Origin: a virus
Virus record (IMG/VR): IMGVR_UViG_3300010885_021971
Coordinates: 1 to 25,670 of that record
Length of the DNA: 25,670 nt
Strand: one strand, 5' to 3'
The notes below the pieces were generated by a model that was not told the origin of the DNA, made no database searches, and was given only the letters and a program-made list of their open reading frames with translations. Each line of letters starts with the position of its first letter. Position 1 is the first letter of the stretch. The translations under genes were made by a program, and so were the position numbers. Shown here in pieces: positions 16,972 to 24,505 of this stretch.

Positions 16972-19964
16972 TGGCTGTTACTAAATACATATGTCCATCT
17001 CCAGCGCCTGTAGGATCAGGTACGTTTTCCGATAATTTGGTGGGATTCCAAATTGTTAATGGAGGGGGGTTGACACAAGGTAATTTCCAATTCACAAGTG
17101 CGATTTATGAAAAAATAGATAGAACTTTTAATACTGGTGTATTTTCAGATCCATATACGTTAGAAACTTTAAACATCACTGATGTTGCTGAGGCTAAAAA
17201 GATTATTGAAAAAAACTTTAAAGTTGTCCCTAATTTTGATTTAGCTCAAATAACGAGTTTTTCTCTTTATGGTTCACTACAAAAAAGACTATCCTCATCA
17301 ATAACTAAAGTAATTAATAATTTTCCAGCGGCAATTCAAATAGACCAACAGAACTATAGTTTAAACACGGGATATACCGCATTTAATATTGTTTATGATC
17401 CAATTGAGAATGAAACTTCTTTTGATGTTGATGTTCAATTTTTTAAGAATCCTTTTGATATTGATTATACAAATAATGCTACACTAAACATTCAGGTAAG
17501 GCCGTATAAAGTTAACAAATATAGAAATCTAACGGTTAATTTTAAAAGTTACGCATTGTATACTGATAATTTAACTACGGAATATAAAATCACTGACTTT
17601 GAACCAACAACAACTTTAACCGCAGGAACTATTAATATTATTGTAGAAGGTAAACCGTTTACCTCAACAAATACTGTACAATCTATTTTGTTTAAACCAA
17701 ATAATTTGGTGACCGAACAGATATTCCAAGATTCGTTTGATGAGGTTGAGGATTATATATTAAATAGAAAGTCCTACCCTAAATATACCTCTAAGTTTCA
17801 ATATCCTGATTACGATAGTAACGGTAACTATATTATGATATCCAAACTATTAACTTGGCAAACTGATGGTTTTTGGAATTTAGACATAACAACGTCTAAT
17901 TTTGATAAGTATTTAACAAATATACAAACAATTGCTGAGAAGCTTGACGAATATAAAACAAATTTATTAAGTAGATTTTTAACTTCTGGAAGTTTAAAAG
18001 AGTTTGATACCCCTGACCAAAAAATTGAAAAAGTTTTACAGATATATGGAAGAAGTTTTGATGAGACTAAAAAATATATAGACGCTTTAGCAAATATGAA
18101 TTCGGTTAACTATGTTGTGGGTAATGATATACCATCAGGACTACTTTCAAATTTAGCGGAAACTTTAGGGTGGAAAACCGCAATTTCGCCAATCACTAAC
18201 GACACGTTATTAAATACCGTATATACAACAACTAATGATGTAATATATCCTGGACAATCTAAAGAACAAACACCTGCGGAGATTAATTTTCAGTATTTTA
18301 GAAATTTAATTTTAAATTCTGCAATTCTTTATAAATCAAAAGGAACTCGACAATCCATTGAATATATATTAAGATTAGTCGGGGCTCCGGAACAAATAAT
18401 AGAATTCAATGAATATATCTATATTGCGGACCAAAAAATATCAGTAGAGGATTTTACCACACAGTTTGCTGAAATCTCTGGAGGCACAAAAATAGATAAG
18501 ATAACCTCTTATGATAGTGCAAACCTATTTTCAATACAGGGTGTCGCTTACACCGGATTCGCCGCTAACTCTAAGTTAATATCGGTTGGGACAACACTTG
18601 GGGATTACGCAATTTCATTGATTGATGGTTATCCTGAAAGTCCTGTATTTACCGAAGATTATTTTTTTCAAAAAGGTGCTGGTTGGTTTGAGTCAACAAC
18701 AGACCACCGGTCACCTGAGGTTATAAAATTCTCAACATCGGAACTTAATTCACAAATACCCGTATTTAGTTCACAACTAACTCCATTTACATATGGACAA
18801 GAGTATTTGGATAGGTATATTAAGTTTCCTTTTTTGGATTTAGGATATGGATTAACAAGGACTATAGATAATGTTAAATCTTGGAAAGTTGAGGATGTAG
18901 GTAAAAGAAAAAGTACTGAAAGTTTATCTGAAACAAATTATATAATAGAGAATGATAGTTTAGCTATTAACGTTAAAAACATGGAGTTATATCTTAACAT
19001 GGGTCAAGGTATAACATATGATATATGGGAAATGTCCTCTAAATATGGTTATCCTATAGCAAATACAGGACTAACATCACCATATCCATCACCTGGTAAT
19101 GTTGATTGGACTTATATTGATCCTAAACCTAATCAAAAAACGTTCTTAGAGTTTGCCCAAACATTCTATAATAACTTAATTAATGTAAGAAATCGACAAT
19201 ATATTTTTGATGGTAAAACGGGTGGGTATCCGACCTTACAATATATTTTTTGGAAATATTTAGAAACACCACAAAATACCACATTACCATTCAATGATTT
19301 TACCTATCAAAAAATGGTAGATTATACATTGGGTCTTGGTGATTATTGGGTTAGATTAGCCGAACAATTTGTTCCTGCCACTACAATATGGAATACAGGT
19401 CAAAAAATGGATAATTCCATATTCCATAGACAAAAAGTTGCGTGGAAAAGACAAAGAGGGTGTACCGAAATTGGTCCTAATCCTGTAATTACTTCTTTGT
19501 TTGAAGGATCATCAGGAGCTTTAGATTGTAATGACCAAACAATAAGTAGTGTATTGCCTTTCTTTGACCCTATTAGTATTTTGGGTTCTGAGATTTATAA
19601 TACTATTGTTGAACAGAACAATAACCCTAACAATTGTAACAACAATACTGCCGTTTCAATTTGGTATGTTGAATTGTCTATAACGAATACGATCACTGGT
19701 GTTGAACAAACGTTAATAAACCAACAATTCTTTATTGGTAATGGACCTAACGCTATGAGTCAGTTAGATGGTACACCTTTAACGTATGCGGTGATAATTA
19801 ACGCTATAGATTCGTCATTATCCACTTTATATCAGCAAGGTTTAGATTATTCGTTTGTGGGTGGTGTTCTGACTATTTACAACACTACATGTTATAATGA
19901 TTTTATGAATAACACATTAAATTTAGACATCTCTATTGACGTTAGTGTAGAATGTCTTGGATAA
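16971..19964 (+). CDS. Putative baseplate wedge protein, gpI/gp7-like, 997 aa
   Basis: The central region carries FRNLILNSAILYKSKGTRQS (KGTR at 457-460) followed by IEYILRLVGAPEQIIEFNEY. This resembles the helical R..I..A...YKxKGT..AIE..L...G pattern of the P2 gpI tail family, whose structural equivalent in T4 is gp7, partner of the gp6 dimer in the wedge. The upstream NLAETLGWKT and a long N-terminal beta-rich part fit a multidomain wedge protein. A later block, EQFVPATTIWNTGQKMDN then HRQKVAWKRQRGC, ends the conserved region. About the last 110 residues form a separate module resembling residues 631-760 of the next gene product. Length is close to T4 gp7 (about 1032). The family assignment rests on motif pattern and gene order, so it is moderate. 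Confidence 0.7.
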   Translation: MAVTKYICPSPAPVGSGTFSDNLVGFQIVNGGGLTQGNFQFTSAIYEKIDRTFNTGVFSDPYTLETLNITDVAEAKKIIEKNFKVVPNFDLAQITSFSLYGSLQKRLSSSITKVINNFPAAIQIDQQNYSLNTGYTAFNIVYDPIENETSFDVDVQFFKNPFDIDYTNNATLNIQVRPYKVNKYRNLTVNFKSYALYTDNLTTEYKITDFEPTTTLTAGTINIIVEGKPFTSTNTVQSILFKPNNLVTEQIFQDSFDEVEDYILNRKSYPKYTSKFQYPDYDSNGNYIMISKLLTWQTDGFWNLDITTSNFDKYLTNIQTIAEKLDEYKTNLLSRFLTSGSLKEFDTPDQKIEKVLQIYGRSFDETKKYIDALANMNSVNYVVGNDIPSGLLSNLAETLGWKTAISPITNDTLLNTVYTTTNDVIYPGQSKEQTPAEINFQYFRNLILNSAILYKSKGTRQSIEYILRLVGAPEQIIEFNEYIYIADQKISVEDFTTQFAEISGGTKIDKITSYDSANLFSIQGVAYTGFAANSKLISVGTTLGDYAISLIDGYPESPVFTEDYFFQKGAGWFESTTDHRSPEVIKFSTSELNSQIPVFSSQLTPFTYGQEYLDRYIKFPFLDLGYGLTRTIDNVKSWKVEDVGKRKSTESLSETNYIIENDSLAINVKNMELYLNMGQGITYDIWEMSSKYGYPIANTGLTSPYPSPGNVDWTYIDPKPNQKTFLEFAQTFYNNLINVRNRQYIFDGKTGGYPTLQYIFWKYLETPQNTTLPFNDFTYQKMVDYTLGLGDYWVRLAEQFVPATTIWNTGQKMDNSIFHRQKVAWKRQRGCTEIGPNPVITSLFEGSSGALDCNDQTISSVLPFFDPISILGSEIYNTIVEQNNNPNNCNNNTAVSIWYVELSITNTITGVEQTLINQQFFIGNGPNAMSQLDGTPLTYAVIINAIDSSLSTLYQQGLDYSFVGGVLTIYNTTCYNDFMNNTLNLDISIDVSVECLG

Positions 19965-19979
19965 AAAAATTAAAAAATT

Positions 19980-22649
19980 ATGAATTGTATTACTGGTTAT
20001 ACTAATGGTGTTTACTCTTATGTTGATTGTTGTGGACTCACAAGAGTTGGGGTATCTTCAGGTGAGACCGTATGTCTTAACCAAGCATATTCCGGTAGTG
20101 TTGTAAACATTGTAATCAACACTGGAAGTACATGTACGACTAATTGTACTGATTTACCGGTTATTGGCTATTATTTTACCGTGACAGGTACTTGCAATTC
20201 GCCAAGAGGGACTATAGTCATAAATCCAATAGGGGGGACTCCGCCGTATACTGTTGACCCTATATACCCAACTGGTCATGGGTTAAATACACAAACAGGT
20301 ACAACTCAAATCACATATACAGGTCTTAGTGCCACAACTTACGTATTTAGATTAAACGATAGTTTAGGGTATCAAAACGCTGAAACCTACATTAATATAT
20401 CTGTTGGTACTTGTTATGAGGGTAATATTATAGATGCTAACGGAACCAATTGTGGATTAACTAACGGTTATCTAACGGTAAGTGGATCATCACTTTTTCC
20501 ACCATACGATTTATTATTATATAAAAATGGAGCATTATCATTAATTGAGACTTCGGAGGCATTTCCATACACTTTTACAGAGTTAGATGCGGGGGTTTAT
20601 TATGTTTTAATTTCGGATAATAGTGTAACTACGGCTAAGACTGAAAATGTGGTAATATCTGCAAGTACTGAAATTAATTTTGGTCTATGGAAAGTTGATA
20701 CCTCAAAATGTTTATTAGATACCGGTAAGTTAGCGGTAACTGGAGTTACAGGTGTTGGACCATATACGTATTTATGGTCTAATGGGCAAACCGGTCAAAC
20801 AATCACTGGATTAACTATCGGGGAGTATTCAGTGACGGTAACCAGCAGAAATGGGTGTGAGCTTACAAAATCAAGTAATGTTGGGTCTGCCGAACAATTA
20901 GGCGTTGGATTAATAAATAACACAACCCCAAGTTGTTTTAATAGTAACGGTAAAATTGAGATAACATTAACGGGAGGTACTGCGCCTTTTTACTATTCTG
21001 CGTCGTCTGGTAATTTTGGGGTTACATTATCAGATACTTTCACAATGAGTGGGTTACCAAGTGGTGACTATTCTATTTTAGTAAAAGATGCTAATTTCTG
21101 TACTTTAAGTATTTTAACAACACTTAACACGGTTAATGGGTTTAGGGACGTTAAAAATGTAATAACAAATTCTGTTTGTAATAAAAATAATGGGTCTTTA
21201 AAAACAACCATTAATGGGTTATATGGGTTTTATTTATATTCTTTATCCGGTCAAAATACAAATGTTGTTTATGAGGAGTATAGTCAAAACCAAAATGTGA
21301 CTTTCAGTGATTTGGTTTCTGATACTTATTTATTAAAAATTTCAGGTCAATCTAGTAGTTGTCTTTATACGGAAAGAATACAAATAAGCGCTATAAACAA
21401 ATTTAATTTAACTGCAACAACAACTCCGTCTTCTTGTGGGTCACCAAACGGGTCGATATCCGTTAAAGTTGGTACTGGATATACGGGACCTTTAGATTAT
21501 ATATTGAGTGATGGTCAAAACCTAATTGATGTTTCGTTTAGTTCTTACACGTTTAATTATTTAACCCCTGGTGGGTATGTATTACAAGTTATCGATTCGG
21601 AAAATTGTATGGTATCTTTGGATTTGAATATACCTTTAAGCGGTAATTTATCGTCAACACTTACTAAGAGTGAATGTAAAAACAGTAATGATGGTATTGC
21701 TACTGTAACCATTTTTGAAGGTGCCCCACCATTCACTTATAATTGGTCAGATAATGTGCCGTCAGGAGGTACGGGAAGTACTGTGACAGGACTTTCAGGT
21801 GGAACATATGACGTAACCGTAACCGACAAAAGTGGGTGTACTAATTATTGGCCTTTTACAATAACTTGTAATCAAGTAATTGTGTCTGGTAGGTCAAGAT
21901 ATAATATTTTTAATAAACCTTTTATTAATACTTCAGGTACTAAGAGGTCGATATCTAAAATGTTGAATGAAGGGTTTATTGATTTAACTACGGGATATAC
22001 TAATTGTATTTTAAATAGTGCCGTTTTAGAGGCTGAGTTTACCATAAATGGTTCGGCACATACACAAACCTTTATATATAGTGATGACGGAGCATGGCAA
22101 AGAGCAATTGAAACCATATTAGAGAGTATTCCACAAATTACTTCATACACCGTTAATGTTTTAAACAATGTGTTAATAATCGTTTGTAATTGTGACCAAA
22201 TGGGTAATAGCTTCTTTAAGTTAGAATTATCAATTACATATGACATTAGTTGTGACCAAGTAAAAACACCGACGCCAACTCCGACAATGACAATGACGCC
22301 TACACCAACACCAACAGTTAGTCCGACACCTACTAGAACACCAACACCAACACCAACACCTGCTGGTTTTGTTTGGTATAGTAATGGTGAATATTACAAT
22401 ACTGCCGATGAGGATGTTTGTACGGATAACTTATGTAATGTTAACCTCTATACTACAGGGTCTTCTATATCAATAGGTAATATAGTTTACACTAACCCGG
22501 CATTAACGACTAAATATATAGGAACTAACTTAGACCCTAAAAATGGTGGATGGGCAAGAATTTATTTATCAAACAGTTGTCCAATAACGACAAGAAATGT
22601 TGTACAAGTTGATGGGGATGGTATTATAATTACAAAGTATACTTGTTAA
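19980..22649 (+). CDS. SprB-repeat tail adhesin with Thr-Pro linker, 889 aa
   Basis: This is a presumed tail fibre/adhesin. After a Cys-rich N-terminus (1-63) come about seven repeats of roughly 80 residues, starting near 64, 145, 234, 307, 388, 475 and 557 and ending near 630. The clearest reads GPYTYLWSNGQTGQTITGLT, then GEYSVTVTSRNGC; the last has APPFTYNWSD and GGTYDVTVTDKSGC. This is the SprB repeat pattern (C...G...GG.PPYTY.WS...L..G.Y.V.V.D..GC) of Bacteroidota gliding adhesins and other surface proteins. Residues 631-760 are a module also seen at the end of the 997-residue protein. At 763-794 is a Thr-Pro-rich mucin-like linker, and at 797-889 a terminal domain with YTNPALT shared with the 1800-residue protein. 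There is no signal peptide, as expected for a virion protein. The leader before the ATG is A/T only. Confidence 0.87.
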   Translation: MNCITGYTNGVYSYVDCCGLTRVGVSSGETVCLNQAYSGSVVNIVINTGSTCTTNCTDLPVIGYYFTVTGTCNSPRGTIVINPIGGTPPYTVDPIYPTGHGLNTQTGTTQITYTGLSATTYVFRLNDSLGYQNAETYINISVGTCYEGNIIDANGTNCGLTNGYLTVSGSSLFPPYDLLLYKNGALSLIETSEAFPYTFTELDAGVYYVLISDNSVTTAKTENVVISASTEINFGLWKVDTSKCLLDTGKLAVTGVTGVGPYTYLWSNGQTGQTITGLTIGEYSVTVTSRNGCELTKSSNVGSAEQLGVGLINNTTPSCFNSNGKIEITLTGGTAPFYYSASSGNFGVTLSDTFTMSGLPSGDYSILVKDANFCTLSILTTLNTVNGFRDVKNVITNSVCNKNNGSLKTTINGLYGFYLYSLSGQNTNVVYEEYSQNQNVTFSDLVSDTYLLKISGQSSSCLYTERIQISAINKFNLTATTTPSSCGSPNGSISVKVGTGYTGPLDYILSDGQNLIDVSFSSYTFNYLTPGGYVLQVIDSENCMVSLDLNIPLSGNLSSTLTKSECKNSNDGIATVTIFEGAPPFTYNWSDNVPSGGTGSTVTGLSGGTYDVTVTDKSGCTNYWPFTITCNQVIVSGRSRYNIFNKPFINTSGTKRSISKMLNEGFIDLTTGYTNCILNSAVLEAEFTINGSAHTQTFIYSDDGAWQRAIETILESIPQITSYTVNVLNNVLIIVCNCDQMGNSFFKLELSITYDISCDQVKTPTPTPTMTMTPTPTPTVSPTPTRTPTPTPTPAGFVWYSNGEYYNTADEDVCTDNLCNVNLYTTGSSISIGNIVYTNPALTTKYIGTNLDPKNGGWARIYLSNSCPITTRNVVQVDGDGIIITKYTC
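22266..22361 (+). repeat. Low-complexity Thr-Pro coding tract in the adhesin gene
   Basis: DNA made largely of ACA/ACG/ACT-CCA/CCG/CCT codons encodes residues 763-794 of the adhesin, almost entirely alternating Thr-Pro with Met, Val, Ser and Arg interruptions. It forms an extended linker between the module at 631-760 and the terminal domain. Confidence 0.85.
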
Positions 22650-22650
22650 T

Positions 22651-22941
22651 ATGTCTAGTTACTTAATAATCACAGGTCAAACAGGAGGAACCCCCCCATA
22701 TACGTTTTATGTTTGTGATGAATATGGTAATAATTGTCAAAACGTTGGAACAACTGGTGGTACTATAACACTCACCCCATTTTTTCAAACCGCGGGAACG
22801 TTGATGGTAAAAACTATTGATAGGGTTGGATGTGAATTTTTTGAAATTGTAAGTTGCCCTACGCCAACACCAACACCGACATTTACACCGACACCAACAC
22901 CGACATTTACACCGACACCAACGCCTACACCAACAGTATAA
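22651..22941 (+). CDS. Small single-repeat SprB-like protein with Thr-Pro tail, 96 aa
   Basis: It starts one base after the adhesin stop (TAA-T-ATG). Residues 1-70 are one SprB-like unit: SYLIITGQTGGTPPYTFYVC at the N-terminus matches the GG.PPYT strand of the large adhesin's repeats, and IDRVGCEFFEIVSC matches their terminal D..GC strand. From about residue 70 the chain is a Pro/Thr tail (PTPTPTF units) running to the stop, encoded by a 24-bp tandem repeat. The tail has no domain after it, unlike in the 889-residue protein. It may be a small decoration protein, a fibre-tip subunit, or a product of domain duplication. The next gene encodes a tail-less paralogue. Confidence 0.75.
   Translation: MSSYLIITGQTGGTPPYTFYVCDEYGNNCQNVGTTGGTITLTPFFQTAGTLMVKTIDRVGCEFFEIVSCPTPTPTPTFTPTPTPTFTPTPTPTPTV
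22868..22915 (+). repeat. Two perfect tandem copies of a 24-bp unit, plus a partial third
   Basis: The unit CACCAACACCGACATTTACA plus CCGA occurs at 22868-22891 and again without change at 22892-22915, with a diverging partial copy from 22916. Being a multiple of three, gain or loss of units changes the Thr-Pro-Phe tail by eight residues without breaking the frame. Confidence 0.9.
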
Positions 22942-22959
22942 AAAAAGGATATTCATCCA

Positions 22960-22966
22960 TATTTAT
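22960..22966 (+). promoter_or_regulatory. TATTTAT motif just before the 73-aa gene
   Basis: TATTTAT lies four bases before the ATG at 22971 in a 29-base gap, next to the short inverted repeat GGAT-ATTC-ATCC (22948-22959). This close to the start it would give a nearly leaderless message if it were a promoter, so it could instead be a translation or processing signal. Confidence 0.25.
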
Positions 22967-22970
22967 TAGT

Positions 22971-23192
22971 ATGATAATATATGTAACCGGGGTAACAAGT
23001 GGGACAAGTCCATATGACGTATTTTTATGTGATACTGGATATACGTCTTGTTTTTTAATATCTGGTAGTTGTCAAATACCACCTACGGTTGTGATTAATA
23101 CCAATTATTTTTTTCCTAATTATAAAAATGTTGGTTTAAAAATAGTAGACACAAAGGGGTGCATTTTTAGAAAGGTTCAGATTTGTCCATAA
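22971..23192 (+). CDS. Small single-repeat SprB-like protein, 73 aa
   Basis: I place the start at ATG 22971. The frame is open further upstream to 22854, but that part is only the Thr-Pro tract of the previous gene read in another frame. The protein MIIYVTGVTSGTSPYDVFLC parallels the 96-residue neighbour (ITGQTGGTPPYTFYVC), and it ends with GLKIVDTKGCIFRKVQICP, parallel to VKTIDRVGCEFFEIVSCP. The two are therefore paralogues of one adhesin repeat. This copy lacks the Thr-Pro tail. It has five cysteines, some probably paired as in the larger repeats. Role unknown; a minor tail or fibre component is the simplest reading. Confidence 0.72.
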   Translation: MIIYVTGVTSGTSPYDVFLCDTGYTSCFLISGSCQIPPTVVINTNYFFPNYKNVGLKIVDTKGCIFRKVQICP

Positions 23193-23194
23193 CT

Positions 23195-23225
23195 AATACC
23201 TTGTTAGGTTTACTATTGTTTTTTT
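23195..23225 (+). terminator. Possible weak terminator after the adhesin block
   Basis: Downstream of the 73-residue gene, ACC-TTGTTA-GGT (around 23198-23209) can form a short stem extended by imperfect AT pairs and is followed, after a few bases, by a run of seven T (23219-23225). The stem is weak, so termination would be partial at best. The 65-base gap also marks the change from tail genes to glycosyltransferases. Confidence 0.35.
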
Positions 23226-23257
23226 ATTCTTAAAACTTATCATGAAGAAAAGCCTTT

Positions 23258-24505
23258 ATGAAAATTTTTATTCAAATTGCATCATACCGTGATCCAGAAT
23301 TAAAACCAACAATTATTAGTTGTGTTGAAAACGCAAAAAATCCTGAAAATTTAGTTTTTGCAATTGCAAAACAATATCATACCGATGATAGTTTTGATGA
23401 TTTATCAGAATATGATGAAGATGAAAGGTTTAAAATCCTTAATATCCCTCACCAAGAATCTAAAGGTGCGTGTTGGGCTAGACACCAAATTCAACAATTA
23501 TACAATAATGAAGAGTACACTCTTCAAATAGATTCCCATATGAGATTTGAAAAAAATTGGGATGAAATGTTGATTAATATGTTAAATCAATTAAAAGATA
23601 TGGGCATTCCAAAACCATTATTAACGTCTTACGTTTCATCGTATAATCCACAAAATGACCCAAAAGATAGAGTTATGGTTCCTTGGAGAATGGCCTTTGA
23701 TAAATTCATTCCTGAAGGTGCGGTATTCTTTTTACCTGAGACCATACCTAATTGGGAAGAAATTGATACTCCGGTACCTGCAAGATTTTATTCTGCACAT
23801 TTTTGTTTTACTTTAGGACAATTTGCAAAAGAAGTCCAACATAATCCTGAATTTTATTTTCATGGTGAAGAAATCTCAATTGCCGTTAGAGCGTTTACTC
23901 ATGGTTATGATTTATTCCACCCACATAGAATTGTTGCTTGGCATGAGTATACTCGAAATGGTAGAACAAAACAATGGGATGACGATAAAGAATGGCATTT
24001 AAAAAATGATTCATCACACCTATTAAATAGACAGTTATTTGGTATGGACGGATTAACTCAAGAAGGTCATGACGGAAAATATGGGTTTGGTACCGAAAGA
24101 ACACTTAGAGATTATGAAATATACTCTGGGTTATTATTTGAAAAACGTTCCGTACAAGATTATACTTTACAGAAAAAATACCCACCAAACCCTTACGACT
24201 ATCAAAATGAAGAAGAATGGATTAATAGTTTTACTAAAAAAGTGACTAAGTGTTTTACTATTGATAAAGAAATGGTTCCCGAGAATGATTATGAATTTTG
24301 GGTTGTTGCGTTTAATAGAGAAGGTGGTGAGACTATATTTAGACAAGATGAGGATGTCAATGAAGTAAGAAAATTATTACAAGGTGACAGTCAAAAAATT
24401 AAAATATGTAGAACATTCCAAACTGCTGAGACACCACATACGTGGGTATTATGGCCATACTCAACATCTAAAGGGTGGTGTACAAAAATAGAGAGAGTAT
24501 TATGA
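23258..24505 (+). CDS. GT60-like glycosyltransferase (GlcNAc-transferase family PF11397)
   Basis: The N-terminus IFIQIASYRDPELKPTI, then ACWARHQIQQLYNNEEYTLQ and the DSHMRF motif (92-97), form the conserved core of Glycosyltransferase (GlcNAc). That family includes cytoplasmic Skp1 GlcNAc-transferase of Dictyostelium, which glycosylates hydroxyproline, and T. cruzi polypeptide GlcNAc-transferase, which modifies mucin threonine. Asp92-Ser-His94 acts as the DxD-like metal/nucleotide-sugar motif. EFYFHGEEISIAVRAFTHGYDLFHPH and GFGTERTLRDYEIYSG are further family blocks. The extra C-terminal part (from about 310) is an uncharacterised domain ending KGWCTKIERVL. No signal or membrane segment is seen, so it should act in the cytoplasm, where virions assemble. 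Likely substrates: phage structural proteins, a sugar acceptor, or less likely DNA. The ATG follows AAGAAAAGCCTTT. Its TGA overlaps the next ATG. Confidence 0.88.
   Translation: MKIFIQIASYRDPELKPTIISCVENAKNPENLVFAIAKQYHTDDSFDDLSEYDEDERFKILNIPHQESKGACWARHQIQQLYNNEEYTLQIDSHMRFEKNWDEMLINMLNQLKDMGIPKPLLTSYVSSYNPQNDPKDRVMVPWRMAFDKFIPEGAVFFLPETIPNWEEIDTPVPARFYSAHFCFTLGQFAKEVQHNPEFYFHGEEISIAVRAFTHGYDLFHPHRIVAWHEYTRNGRTKQWDDDKEWHLKNDSSHLLNRQLFGMDGLTQEGHDGKYGFGTERTLRDYEIYSGLLFEKRSVQDYTLQKKYPPNPYDYQNEEEWINSFTKKVTKCFTIDKEMVPENDYEFWVVAFNREGGETIFRQDEDVNEVRKLLQGDSQKIKICRTFQTAETPHTWVLWPYSTSKGWCTKIERVL

Noticed and set aside
22663-22956. Minus-strand open frame rich in Cys-Arg/Lys repeats
   Set aside because: It is the complement of the ACA/CCA repeat codons and has no other sign of being a gene.
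22854-23192. A 112-codon open frame that would join the Thr-Pro region to the 73-aa protein by a -1 frameshift
   Set aside because: The upstream part is only the Thr-Pro tract read in another frame. The A-run near 22940 lies at and after the 0-frame stop, so it is not a usable slippery site, and the ATG at 22971 aligns with the paralogue's start.
24475-24501. Upstream GTG start for the DUF3431 gene
   Set aside because: It would extend into the preceding gene by about 30 bases, while the ATG at 24502 gives the common ATGA coupling and fits the family's N-terminus.
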